Shown: positions 11,123 to 21,218 of the stretch, in pieces | Position numbering within the stretch: the stretch's first letter is position 1 | How the letters are laid out: the number at the start of each line of letters is the position of its first letter | Assembly: GCA_022575985.1 (NCBI GenBank) | Contig: JAKSXM010000132.1 | Span: 11,346,001 to 11,410,000 of the forward strand | Direction: 5' to 3' | DNA length: 64,000 nt | Origin: Anagrus nilaparvatae | Lineage: Eukaryota > Arthropoda > Insecta > Hymenoptera > Mymaridae | Made by a program: the position numbers and the translations under genes | The notes under the pieces: generated by a model | Told to the model about the DNA's origin: nothing | Seen by the model: the letters and a program-made list of their open reading frames with translations, nothing else | Database searches by the model: none

Positions 11123-11972
11123 TTATAATGGTGATTTTTCTAGGTAAGTAATATTTTGACTTTCTTCGCAGTTACTTGGGTATTCGTACATTTCATCACA
11201 GTTTTTCAACACAAATTTTTTATCAAAGCATATCAATACATCAGATAAATAAGTTTCATTCGTTTGCTTAAAAAAAATTAACAAAATTTAATATACTAGA
11301 AATATTAGGAAAAAAATAAAATTCACTTACTTCATTTTTTACACAATTTAATAAAGGTTTTTTTCCTAAATGGGTACTTAATTTATTGATAAATGTGTTT
11401 TCTAAATATTTTTGGCCAGGATAAATTTCTGATAACTCCAATAGTCTGTTTAAATTATATTTGTCATATAAATCAATTACTTTTTTAAAATATTTAATAC
11501 CAGAATCAATTAGATTGATACTACAGGAACCATGTTTTTTCCATTCATGATTCCAAAAATTTTCATTTGTTTCATCTTTACGTATGCTTGGCCATTTTAA
11601 AATAATATCTGGTAATATTTCAGGTAAAATTTTAACATCAAATTCTTGTGAATTTTCACTTTGATTTTCACAGTAATTTGGCCCCTGTGTATTTTTTAAT
11701 GTTGGCCATAAACCGTGTATTGTCCATGCTCTATTAGCTGGTATAAAACATTCGTGCGATGAAGACTTATTTTTCCATAAATAGCAATGAGTTTCTGGCC
11801 ATAATTGTGCTAATACTAAATAATCATAATTTGCTTCAAAATTTTTGCTAAAAGTATTTAAAATATTTATTTATTTGTCTACTAAAAAATATTGAAATTG
11901 AAGTATAAATTTATTCGTTTTTTACCAATTTATTAATTCTGGCACTATTAAAATTATTAAAAAAATTAACAT
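11123..11972 (-). CDS. Secreted ribonuclease T2, three exons
   Basis: Joining exons 11926-11972, 11331-11847 and 11123-11266 gives about 235 residues with matched splice phases (2/1, then 0/0) and GT-AG borders, the second donor reading GTAAGTG. Exon 1 encodes a hydrophobic start, MLIFLIILIVPELIN, a likely signal peptide. Exon 2 carries both RNase T2 catalytic blocks: WTIHGLWP (CAS I, catalytic His) and FWNHEWKKHGSC (CAS II, with Glu, Lys and His). Exon 3 holds the C-terminal LICFDKKF block and cysteines, ending at TAA. RNase T2 enzymes cleave RNA endonucleolytically in secretory or lysosomal compartments. The length is usual for the family. The gene sits between two F-box/LRR genes inside the DNA that splits retrotransposon copy 1. 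Its long exon has no internal methionine in frame, so a simple ATG search misses it. Confidence 0.88.
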
Positions 11973-12289
11973 TTTAACTATGAGTCGTAAATTAAATGTT
12001 TTTATCGCTATGATGTAACAAAGTGAACTGAAATTTTATCTGCAACTTGGAAATCATTGGTAAGAAATTTATTAAATTATAGGAACAGGTATTTACAGCT
12101 GGCAAATTGATAAGAATAAATTATGTCAAATTTATAATGATTTTATTTAGATACCTCAAATATAATTTTTACTTTCATTTACTAAATTAAAAATTTTATC
12201 AGAAATCTAATCAAAATGATCTTATCAATTACCTTATTTTAAAATTATTGTATATACAATTTATTAAAATAAAATTTAAATTTAAATCC

Positions 12290-12450
12290 AAATATTACAA
12301 TATCTTAAAACAATTTTTAATTTTTGAGTATCTTTTCGATCATTTTTATTTTCCTTAGCTAATTTAACACAAGTTATTTGCTCAAGTTTTTTAAGATTCT
12401 CTAACGATCTAATTAAATCATACTGACTGATATCACGAACTGATATTTCT
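12290..12450 (-). pseudogene. Possible leucine-rich-repeat fragment
   Basis: A frame of about 50 codons without stop reads ISVRDISQYDLIRSLENLKK, then LEQITCVKLA. The leucine and asparagine spacing recalls the leucine-rich repeats of the neighbouring F-box genes. It has no start and no clear splice sites. It could be a scrap of a third paralogue or an unrelated exon. Confidence 0.3.
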
Positions 12451-12559
12451 GGTGTCTCGTGTTACGAGTATATTTTAATCGTGAAGTTTTATTTGTGAAT
12501 AATTTTTGAAAATTTTAGTTTTCTCAAAAACAGTAAAAATTGAATTTGGAATTAACTAC

Positions 12560-12745
12560 GTTAAGGGAAGGGGGAGGGGAGTTGTTAAAAACCTATATAT
12601 TTGGGGTGAGGTTCTAATGGTCTTAGAATGTTTTTGATTTAGGTACTTACAATAGTTTTGAGATAAGGACGTAGAATTCTTAAGGTTTAAGGAATAACTT
12701 ATGTTAAAAGTAAACATGCTCCATTCTCGTTGGTTGTTTTAACAC
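12560..12745. repeat. Worn copy 3 of the ATAACCGG poly-C family, reversed
   Basis: In reverse complement it reads CAACCAACGAGAATGGAGCATG, close to the CAACCAACGAGCATGGAACA of the copy at 29061. Further in are CTAAG-type repeats and a degraded C-rich stretch (CCCCTCCCCCTTCCC in reverse complement). The closing end is not recognisable. Confidence 0.45.
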
Positions 12746-12831
12746 AAAATATTAAACACATTAATATAATATACATTAAACACAAAAAATAAATTTATTC
12801 AAATAAAAATTTATTTACAATTAAATTAGAA

Positions 12832-14381
12832 TTACTCTTCTATGCAAAAAGTTATTAGTTTCGGATCATGTTTTAATGCACTTGAGCTTATTTTAGTATT
12901 TTTGAGACTTATTTTCAGAACATGAGAATCTTGACGAATGCTTTTTATTTCGTTTGCTGTTTCTATAAATTGATTAGTCAAATTAACAAAATTATGCAAA
13001 ACAAATTCTTTTAAGTTAACCGATTCTCTAATTATTTCAATAATCTCCTCATCGCTTACATTGTAATCTCTAAGCGTTAATGTATCAGAAACAGTAAATT
13101 TTAAACTTATCAAATTTCGAAATTTACTCATGCTCTGAAATGCTAAGTTTGTCAAATTACAATTATGAATAAATAAATATTTTAAACTTTGGCATTGGGT
13201 TAAGTTTTCAATTATGAAATCTTTATCACATGGTGGTTTATAATAACTTCTTGCACTGAGTGTAAAAGATTCAAGATTTATTAATCTACTAAAACCATGA
13301 ATTGTTTTTTTAGATATAAAAATAAATTCTGTAAAATAAATTTCGATATTTTTTATATTCGTAATAACCGATTCGGTTATAAGTCGTAAAAATGGATTTA
13401 TATAATTATAACAATCTGTAAATATAATAATTAAAGTCTCTAAATTTTTAAATAGTTTCAAAGAATCAATTAAATCTTTATCTGGTGCTCTTCCCTTGAT
13501 TGTTAAAGAAAATAATTTTAAATTTTCACATGGTAATCTTTGAATAACATGAAGTGGTATAAATTTTGTTAAGCATAATTTGTATAATTTTTTTTGTTTT
13601 AGTAAAAATTCGAAAAAATCGCATAAATTTATTCTAATACCATCCCAAATATTATTATTATTTATTGTAACTCTAAAATCTGTAATATTTATTATATCTT
13701 CGCTAATTTCTAATCCTTTTATGACATGTAAGCAATTAGAATCCATATTAAAAATAGTTAAATTTATTAAATTTGATATAAAATTTCTGACGCATTTTTT
13801 TGAACTAAAAAGACAATTTGAAATAGATAAATTTTGAATGCTATCTCCTTTTAAGAAACAAAAACATTCGCCAGTGAGATTCAAATTTTTTAAACTCAAA
13901 CTACGTAAATTTTCTAAATTTTTAAAAAATGTTATGAGAAATTCATCAGTCAATTTATTGTCATCTACGTTTAAAGAAGTCAGTTGATTAAAAATTTTTA
14001 AGTTTTGTTGTAATTCCGGATGCATCCTATTGATCCAGCAATACTTTATATCCATATGCTGTAAATATTTACCACATCTATCTAAAACATTTATTAAAAA
14101 TCGAGTATTTTCGAGCTTCTTCTTTTCTTCCGCTTCATTTTGGAACAGTACACCAATAATATTAGATTCGCTTGATACTTGATATGGAATGTGGCGATAG
14201 ATATCGAGGCTTGTTGTACCACTCCAGGAGCATTTGGCCACTTGATTCCATCTACTGCATACCATTTCAAGAAGTATTTTTTCTTTTATTGACAAATACT
14301 TAAAAATATGAATGAGACTGTCATCGTCCAGGTTGTGAATACTTACTTCGTTTGCAGTAGCTGGTATTAAGTTATTTTGAT
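12832..14381 (-). CDS. F-box/leucine-rich-repeat protein (first exon not found)
   Basis: One open frame of about 515 codons from a likely splice acceptor (TTTTAG at about 14387-14382) to the stop at 12832. The F-box lies at the start (NLDDDSLIHIFKYLSIKEK, then VCSRWNQVAKCSW). At least eight leucine-rich repeats follow, for example LKNFNQL-type and LENLRSLSLKNLNL blocks, ending with LKISLKNTKI near the C terminus. No ATG lies between the upstream stop (about 14413) and the F-box, so translation must start in an upstream exon. It is a close paralogue of the broken gene at 9237-10984 and faces it convergently, with an RNase T2 gene between. The expected role is an SCF substrate receptor. No frame damage is seen. 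Confidence 0.8.
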
Positions 14382-14473
14382 CTAAAATTGGATATTTGTT
14401 AAAAATTTTGAATTTTTAAAATGCGTTTAATATTTATTTATTTAGGCACATATATATTCAGAATAGTATATTT

Positions 14474-14646
14474 ACGGCTCGCGTCCACAAAAGTAAAGAA
14501 TGGCCCAAATCACATGGAAATTGCAATTTTTCTGCGTCCGTGGCTAGAAAATACGTTTTTGCCGGACGCGCAGCGGCTTCGCCTCGGATTTTAATTTACT
14601 GTAATTTAAGTCATTCTTTACTTTTCACTTTTCTGGACACGGGCTT
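14474..14646. mobile_element. Small inverted-repeat element
   Basis: The ends are imperfect complements: CGCGTCCACAAAAGTAAAGAATG on the left and CATTCTTTACTTTTC with TCTGGACACG on the right. The middle is GC-rich (GCCGGACGCGCAGCGG). It abuts the MITE at 14651. No coding capacity. Confidence 0.45.
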
Positions 14647-14650
14647 TACT

Positions 14651-15037
14651 CCAGTCAAAATACGGGGGAGGAGTCGTACTTACGGTTGCGAATACGAGAT
14701 TGGCTCTAGTATAGGTTTTTTGGGTCGCTGAACACGAAAATCGGGGTCTTTTGGTAAAGAAAATGGTGTTTCACCCTTAAATTTGCAAAAACTACTCCCC
14801 AAAAGGGGTGTTTTCTCTATTTTCGCACTTTTTGCGACCAGATTAGGTCAAAAAGGGTTTTTTGGGTCGCTGAAAACGAATTTCATGGATTTTTTTATGA
14901 ATAATTAATATTTCACCCCTAAATTAGCTAAAACTACCCCTAAAATCTACGACAAACAAATCTACTACAATAAACCTATACTAGAGCAAACCTCGTATTC
15001 GCAACCGTAATTACACCCAAACCCGTATTTTGACTGG
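14651..15037. mobile_element. MITE with about 65 bp terminal inverted repeats
   Basis: The left end reads CCAGTCAAAATACGGG, continuing to TTACGGTTGCGAATACGAG and CTCTAGTATAGG. The right end (to 15037) is the same in reverse complement with a few changes. The 387 bp unit encodes nothing. Flanks are TACT on the left and AATACT on the right, so no target-site duplication is firm and the superfamily stays open. Confidence 0.7.
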
Positions 15038-16732
15038 AATACTTGTAATATGCTATCGGTTAGGAGGCAAAACCTAATAATGTTAATTCTTATGTTTTAA
15101 ATTTCTAAACTAACAATTTAATTTTAGCTGTTTCTCAATTGGAATTATTTATAAGTGATATTTGTTAATACAGAATTTAAAAATTTTAAAATTAATTTAA
15201 GGTAAAAAATACTGTTAAAAGTTTTCATTTGGGCAAGGGGGAGGGTGGCGAAATGGATCCCTGGATCCCTCACTCCTCTGGATACGTGCCTGTTTATTAT
15301 ATAATTATATTATATTCATACCTGTTGAATTCATCCTTATAGTTTTCAGAATCTGTCCAAATAATTTTAAAGAATTACCCTAAAGGCACATTAAAAAAAT
15401 AAACAATATTTGTTAATTATTGTTGTGAAAACTTTTAATTTATGCGTTCTACAGAAACGAGCTGAGGCTTAAAATTGCAGTATACAACTTTATTTATAAT
15501 ACTCACGCTTATTTTAAATTATTAATTTTTTTAGTTGTAAAATACACGAAACTCCGAGTAATAATGGTTTTAAAAATTGTTTAAACGTGTTTTTTAATAT
15601 ATTTTGTTGATTTCTTATCTAAAGTTACATACAAAAGTAAATTCAAAAAAAAATTTTATTTATCTAGTAATAAAATAGATAAATAGATATAAATTTTTGT
15701 CGAAACAAAATGTTGATTATTTTTTATAAAATTAATGATAATAAATCTTGCTGTAAAATAAAGTAAAATAAATTTTCTTAGCAGGGGCCAAAAATTTTTA
15801 TTGAAAATAATTTGAAAAAGTATTTTAAAAAATATGCACGCGATTAACGGTCCCACTGCTTTGAAAGGACTAAAAATTCTACTATAACAGCTACTTGCAA
15901 CAGCGTGGTGAACAGAGTATAGCATCTTTGGAGGAGCCTCATAAAATGCGTGAGATCTACTTTTTAAAATAATTTTTTTTATTATGCAAGCATTTATGGG
16001 TAGGAAGAACGCTGCTATATTAAGTATAATCTTGCAGCCTCTGATTTTTAACAATTGTTAATTATTAAGATAGGATTAACTATAATGCAAAAATTATAAA
16101 TTTTTGTAAACAAAGATAGCATTTGGCCCAAAATAATTATTTTTATAGGGGTAGTTAGAAAATACGATAAAAGCATCTCAATACGTTTTGTGTGCCATTT
16201 TTACAATTTATTTATTTAAATTATCATCGAGATTACCATTGACTGAATTCCGAAGTGGGGGTGAGCCCCTGGTGGCTATCGTAAAGTAATTTTATAAACT
16301 TTAAAATTTAATTTCTTACATACACAGCTAAAAATTATTTCAATTAATTTTGCAGATAATGAAATACGTACCTGTAACAGAAAAAACAAAAATAATTAAT
16401 TATTTTAAAAAATTTAATTTTTTAGTTCTAATTATTTAGTTTGCAAGTAAATTATTATGTTTATAAAAATATCTAAAATTAAATAGGTAAAAATTCTTTA
16501 TTTTTTTTAGCTAAGAAATTTTCTTTATTGAATGATTTTTACTCAAATTGATAGCGCCTACTTATCAAATTTTAAATATCAAATCCTATGATTTAAATAA
16601 ATTATATATAATTAAGGAATATGGCAGCTTATTGTTTTTGGGAATGTACCCTACCGTTGCTAAATAAGCTTTTATGGCTAGATTTTAAAAAATTGTCTGT
16701 GAATACAAAACAAATTTTTTTATTATAGTTAT
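15038..16732. other. AT-rich stretch, no gene recognised
   Basis: Short open frames here, including one of 132 codons on the minus strand at 15656-16054, have no recognisable domain and low-complexity hydrophobic content. Slightly GC-richer patches at about 15240-15290 and 15840-15960 may be transposon scraps. Confidence 0.35.
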
Positions 16733-16880
16733 AGTGCTTCACGCGAGACCGAGATTTTTTTGGTCTCGTCTCGGTCTCGTCTCGAAAAGCGATCTGCCAA
16801 TAAAAATTACGAGACGAGACCGAGACATAAAAAAGTCTTGACGAGAAATCTCGAAGTCTCGAAAATTTCTCATAGAATAA
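16733..16880. repeat. Transposon end with GAGACCGAGA palindromes
   Basis: AGTGCTTCACGCGAGACCGAG is followed by GGTCTCGTCTCGGTCTCG and its complements ACGAGACGAGACCGAGAC and TCGAAGTCTCGAAAATTTC. Short outward hairpins after an AGTG start are typical of hAT-type ends. The matching second end (CTCGCGTGAAGCACT) was not seen, so only one terminus is left. Confidence 0.4.
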
Positions 16881-16918
16881 ATAATTTAAATAAAAACTTT
16901 TTTTAAACTTGCGATATT

Positions 16919-17544
16919 AAAGCTGGATGAACCGTGATCATGGGGAGGTAGACTTCTACCTCACACAGTTCCTAACTGGTCACGGTTATTTCCGCGACAT
17001 GCTTTTCAAGTGGCGCAAGGTGGCATCTCCGGAATGCTTGCATTGTCCGGGCGAGCCGGATATCGCTGAGCACACCTTTTTTAGGTGTCCTCACTTCGCT
17101 GAGTGGCGACCGCCCTTTGATGAATGGAGGCCAGAAGGAGTCGTCCCGGAAATACTGTGAACTGGTACAGCGTGGCAGAGTACGTACGGGCGACACTGAT
17201 TAGAAAAAAGGAGGAAGGTTTCCTCTCGTAGGAAACTCTCCTCCTTTATTGACAGGGTATGGCGAAGAAATGCCTTGGCTGCATTTTTTCCGGACCGAAG
17301 TAATACCTAAACAGGGAGTCCCGGTCCGGATTCTACGAAATTGTCATAAATGCAGGAGGGTGGGGAGTTTAGTGGGTATTGTAATTCCTCCTCAGTTATA
17401 CTGAGTATCTGGGCAACCATAAATTTGAGGTTGAATCCCACATAACCATACAGCACGTGGTGTATGGTATGCGTAAAAGCATTCTCCTCGTCTTACGAAA
17501 AAGGTCCCTTCTCTGAAGGGGCCCAAAAAAAAAAAAAAAAAAAA
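16919..17544 (+). mobile_element. R1-clade non-LTR retrotransposon, copy 1, 3' part
   Basis: Picks up the R1 pol frame almost exactly where the piece ending at 9234 stops. It encodes WMNRDHGEVDFYLTQFLTGH and then the terminal zinc knuckle CLHCPGEPDIAEHTFFRC. A 3' untranslated region follows, shared with copy 3 (reverse at 47984-48320), and then a poly(A) tail of about 21 bases at 17524-17544. Because the two pieces are complementary and on the same strand, they are best explained as one insertion split later. Confidence 0.85.
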
Positions 17545-17787
17545 TGGTCCCAGTCAAAATCTTTCATAGAAAAAAAGAAATTTTTTTTATCATCTTCGTC
17601 TAATTTTGACCACATATTTTGCATATTTTTATTTGAAATTCCTTCATTTTTATCAATGCCTTTTACTACTTCTTTTAATTGAATGTTTATTAATTTATAA
17701 ATTAACCAAAAGCTAAAATTAATAAATTTTAAAAATGAAATATTTAAGTATTTATAAATAAAATAAATAAATTCTAGGGTAAAATTG

Positions 17788-20700
17788 CGCACAGTAAAAA
17801 ATAATGAACACAATATTACCAGCATGTAGTAATATTACTACAGATTAGTAATATTACTACAAAAATAGTAAAATTACTACAATTTGTAGTAATTTTACTA
17901 CTAGTAGTAATTTTACGATTTCGTAGTAATATTACTACAAGTGTAGTAATATTACTACAAATATAGTAATATTACTACAAGTTTAGTAAAATTACTACAA
18001 TTTGTAGTAAAATAAAAATTATTTATTTTACAGCCAGGTACGACTAAATATAGCTTCAGGAGCTCATTTGCGTTTGTAATAAACCATATTAACCGTTATT
18101 TCCCGTTTTTAATATTATAAGCTTACTATACCTGCGTATTAGGGTGTTTCTTATTTCCCAAACTGCCCGTAGAGAAAAATACTGGCTCGAATATGATACT
18201 TCAGGTCATAAAACTATTATCAAAAAAAAAATTTTTTATAAACAACTTGATGTAGTGTGCCGATTTGCAAATGAAAATCGGTAAAAAGGTTTTAAAAACG
18301 TTTTAGAAAGCTTTTAGAAACCTTCCCAAAAACTTTTTACTACTAAAAAGTTCTAAAAGCGTATTAATGAGAAAATATCTTTAAAAAATTGTAAATTATT
18401 ACATATTTTATGATATCTGAACCTAATTTAAAACTTATGGTCATTTAAAAAGCAAATATTCATGAAAATTGCAATTTAACTGTTTTATTCGTTGATTTTT
18501 TGCAAAAATGCATATTTCTTCTTTTAGTGATGAGGCAATGAAACGGGGATTCTGTAAATGGTCAAAATACCTAAAAATAACCTTTTATGTTATTATTTAC
18601 AGTTTTTTATAGATATTTTGCTTTTAACACGCTTTTAGAAGCTTTTAGTAGTAAAAAGTTTTTGGGAAGGTTTCTAAAAGCTTTCTAAAACGTTTTTAAA
18701 ACCTTTTTACCGATTTTCATTTGCAAATCGGCACACTACATCAAGTTGTTTATAAAAAATTTTTTTTTTGATAATAGTTTTATGACCTGAAGTATCATAT
18801 TCGAGCCAGTATTTTTCTCTACGGGCAGTTTGGGAAATAAGAAACACCCTACTGCGTATATATTCAATAATAATAATGAAATAATATCTAAATTTTATCT
18901 AAATAAACAATATAAATATAGAAAATAAATTTTTATCGCAATTACATATAAAAAGTAAATAATATTATTAATAGTACATTTTTTAACCAAGGGAGAAAAA
19001 AAAAGAATGGTCTAGATCGCACGTAAATTAACATCCGAGATGATAAACAGCGATCTGAGGTCAAAAGGTCAAAAGCCTTTGAAAACTGTAAGTAGCAAGA
19101 TTTACTTAATACAGTTTTGGACCTAAAAATTGAAATTTGATCAATAAAAATGATTTTTTTCTTAAAGAAATGAATTGCTAGGGAAAAATTAATCGATTTA
19201 AAAAAAAAAATTATTATTTTACGATGAAAATCAAGCGAGTGATGCATGTTTAAAGTTCACAAACAGGTATTTTTCAATATAGAACTTCATCTTTTTTAAG
19301 AAAAATTTGAGCAAAATCTTAAATTGACGATAACTTGGCTAAATTTCATCGAAAAAAGAAAAGTTTTTTTTTCTTCTGAAGTAATTTTTCCCTGGCAATC
19401 AGATTTTCTTATCTATTTTTTAAAATTTTATTTGCTTGAAAAGTTATTTTAAAAATTTGGGGTAGCTCAGATACGAAAAACACGGTTTCTGACATGAAAG
19501 TGAAAAAATCTTTTTGGCACCTATCACCGAATCCTTGTTCACGACTTTTTTCGACTTCCTGAGGGTTCAAACTTCACGAAAACAAGGGTCGTTCCGGTGT
19601 GCCCTCAAAAAAAAAATTTACGATTCCAGGCTCAAGTTAAGTATCAATTTTAAAATATATGCTCATATTTCTTTAAGTTTAATTTTTTAAGCACATTACT
19701 TTTAATAAGTGAATTTTTAAAGTTAATAAATCATTTTGAATATTAAAAACTAAAAGTTTTCCCAAACTACATCTCCAAATGTTAATGCCATAAGATTTTT
19801 TAATTTTAATTAATTTTTTTTAGAAACACAACGTCCACTTCTAAATACGTTATTTTAATACAAATTTTATTAATTAAGATCCAAAACTTCTTTTTTTGCT
19901 AGCATTTGCAATAATTATAATTCAAATAAAAACTCGTTGTTTATAACCTATTTTAAATTGGTTGTAAATAAATTAATTTCTAAATGATTTTCTTTCAATT
20001 TTAATTCTGACTAAACCTTTTGAAAGTTATTTTTTTAACAGAAATTCTTTTCGAGGTTTTGTTGTCAAAATAAATTCCGAAAAGAATTAAAATGAAAATC
20101 ATATGTTTTAAAAGAATTAATCTCAAAATAATTCCTTTTAAAAAAATTAAATAAACATTAAATCTTTTTTGGGTAACAAAATATTCTTTTAGGTTTGGTG
20201 TGTATCAAAATTGGAAAATAAAGTTTAAAAAAGAATTAAAAACAATAATTAGAATTATTTTCTTCATGGCGAGTCAAAAACACTTTTCTCCCAGCTAAGA
20301 AAGAAATATCTATTTGTTCAACAAGGGAAAAAAAGTAGGATTTGGCTTTCAATGCAGTTGTATGCACGAGTGAGCGTAGCGAACGAGTGCAGACAGCATT
20401 GAAAGTAAAATTTCCTACATTTTTTCCCGTGTGCAACACATAGTTTTTCATTAAAAGCGAAAAAAAGATCGCCCGAAAGTAAGAAAGTAGATCTTTTTTG
20501 CAGCGTATAATGAAAAATTATTTTTTGTCCATGGGGACAACAGAAGAAAGCCTCAGACCGCTGTTTATCATCTCGGATGTTAATTTACGTGCGATCTAGA
20601 CCATTCTTTTTTTTTCTCCCTTGGTTAAAAAATGTACTATTAATAATATTATTTACTTTTTATATGTAATTGCGATAAAAATTTATTTTCTATATTTATA

Positions 20701-21103
20701 TTGTTTATTTAGATAAAATTTAGATATTATTTCATTATTATTATTGAATATATACGCAGGTATAGTAAGCTTATAATATTAAAAACGGAAAATAACGGTT
20801 AATATGGTTTATTACAAACGCAAATGAGCTCCTGAAGCTATATTTAGTCGTACCTGGCTGTAAAATAAATAATTTTTATTTTACTACAAATTGTAGTAAT
20901 TTTACTAAACTTGTAGTAATATTACTATATTTGTAGTAATATTACTACACTTGTAGTAATATTACTACGAAATCGTAAAATTACTACTAGTAGTAAAATT
21001 ACTACAAATTGTAGTAATTTTACTATTTTTGTAGTAATATTACTAATCTGTAGTAATATTACTACATGCTGGTAATATTGTGTTCATTATTTTTTACTGT
21101 GCG
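17788..21103. mobile_element. 3.3 kb fold-back element
   Basis: Ends read CGCACAGTAAAAAATAATG on the left and its complement at 21103. The arms carry a run of AGTAATATTACTAC units at 17816-18010 and 20880-21075. The right arm (about 20552-21103) is 552 bp. The left arm (17788 to about 19059) is the same length once the 720 bp MITE insertion and its duplicated site are removed. The 1.5 kb middle holds no recognised gene; a smaller inverted pair lies around 20320-20440. No target-site duplication was found, and the superfamily is unknown. Confidence 0.8.
18140..18851. mobile_element. hAT-like MITE inside the fold-back arm
   Basis: 712 bp with inverted repeats of about 210 bp starting TAGGGTGTTTCTTATTTCCC. 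It is flanked by CTGCGTAT on both sides (18132-18139 and 18852-18859). The opposite arm of the host element (about 20750-20765) preserves the empty site with a single CTGCGTAT, which proves an 8 bp duplication. An 8 bp duplication with a TAGGG end fits hAT-superfamily transposition. No protein is encoded. Confidence 0.85.
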
Positions 21104-21218
21104 TGAGAACTTAAACACAACTATTTGAATATTGAAATAAATCCTAAATCTACATGCTTTATATAGTTATTTAAAAATTTAAGCAACGCAATCATACAGA
21201 TTTTATTGAACAGAAAAA

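Noticed and set aside
15656..16054. 132-codon minus-strand ORF
   Set aside because: Hydrophobic, AT-driven composition, no recognised motif and no conserved partner.
9236..16916. Integrated polydnavirus segment
   Set aside because: RNase T2 raised the idea, but no direct-repeat junction motif or other virus-segment gene was seen, and borders are better described as an insertion in a retrotransposon.
18942..19247. 101-codon minus-strand ORF
   Set aside because: Lies partly in the left arm of the fold-back element and is not kept open as a gene in the right arm.
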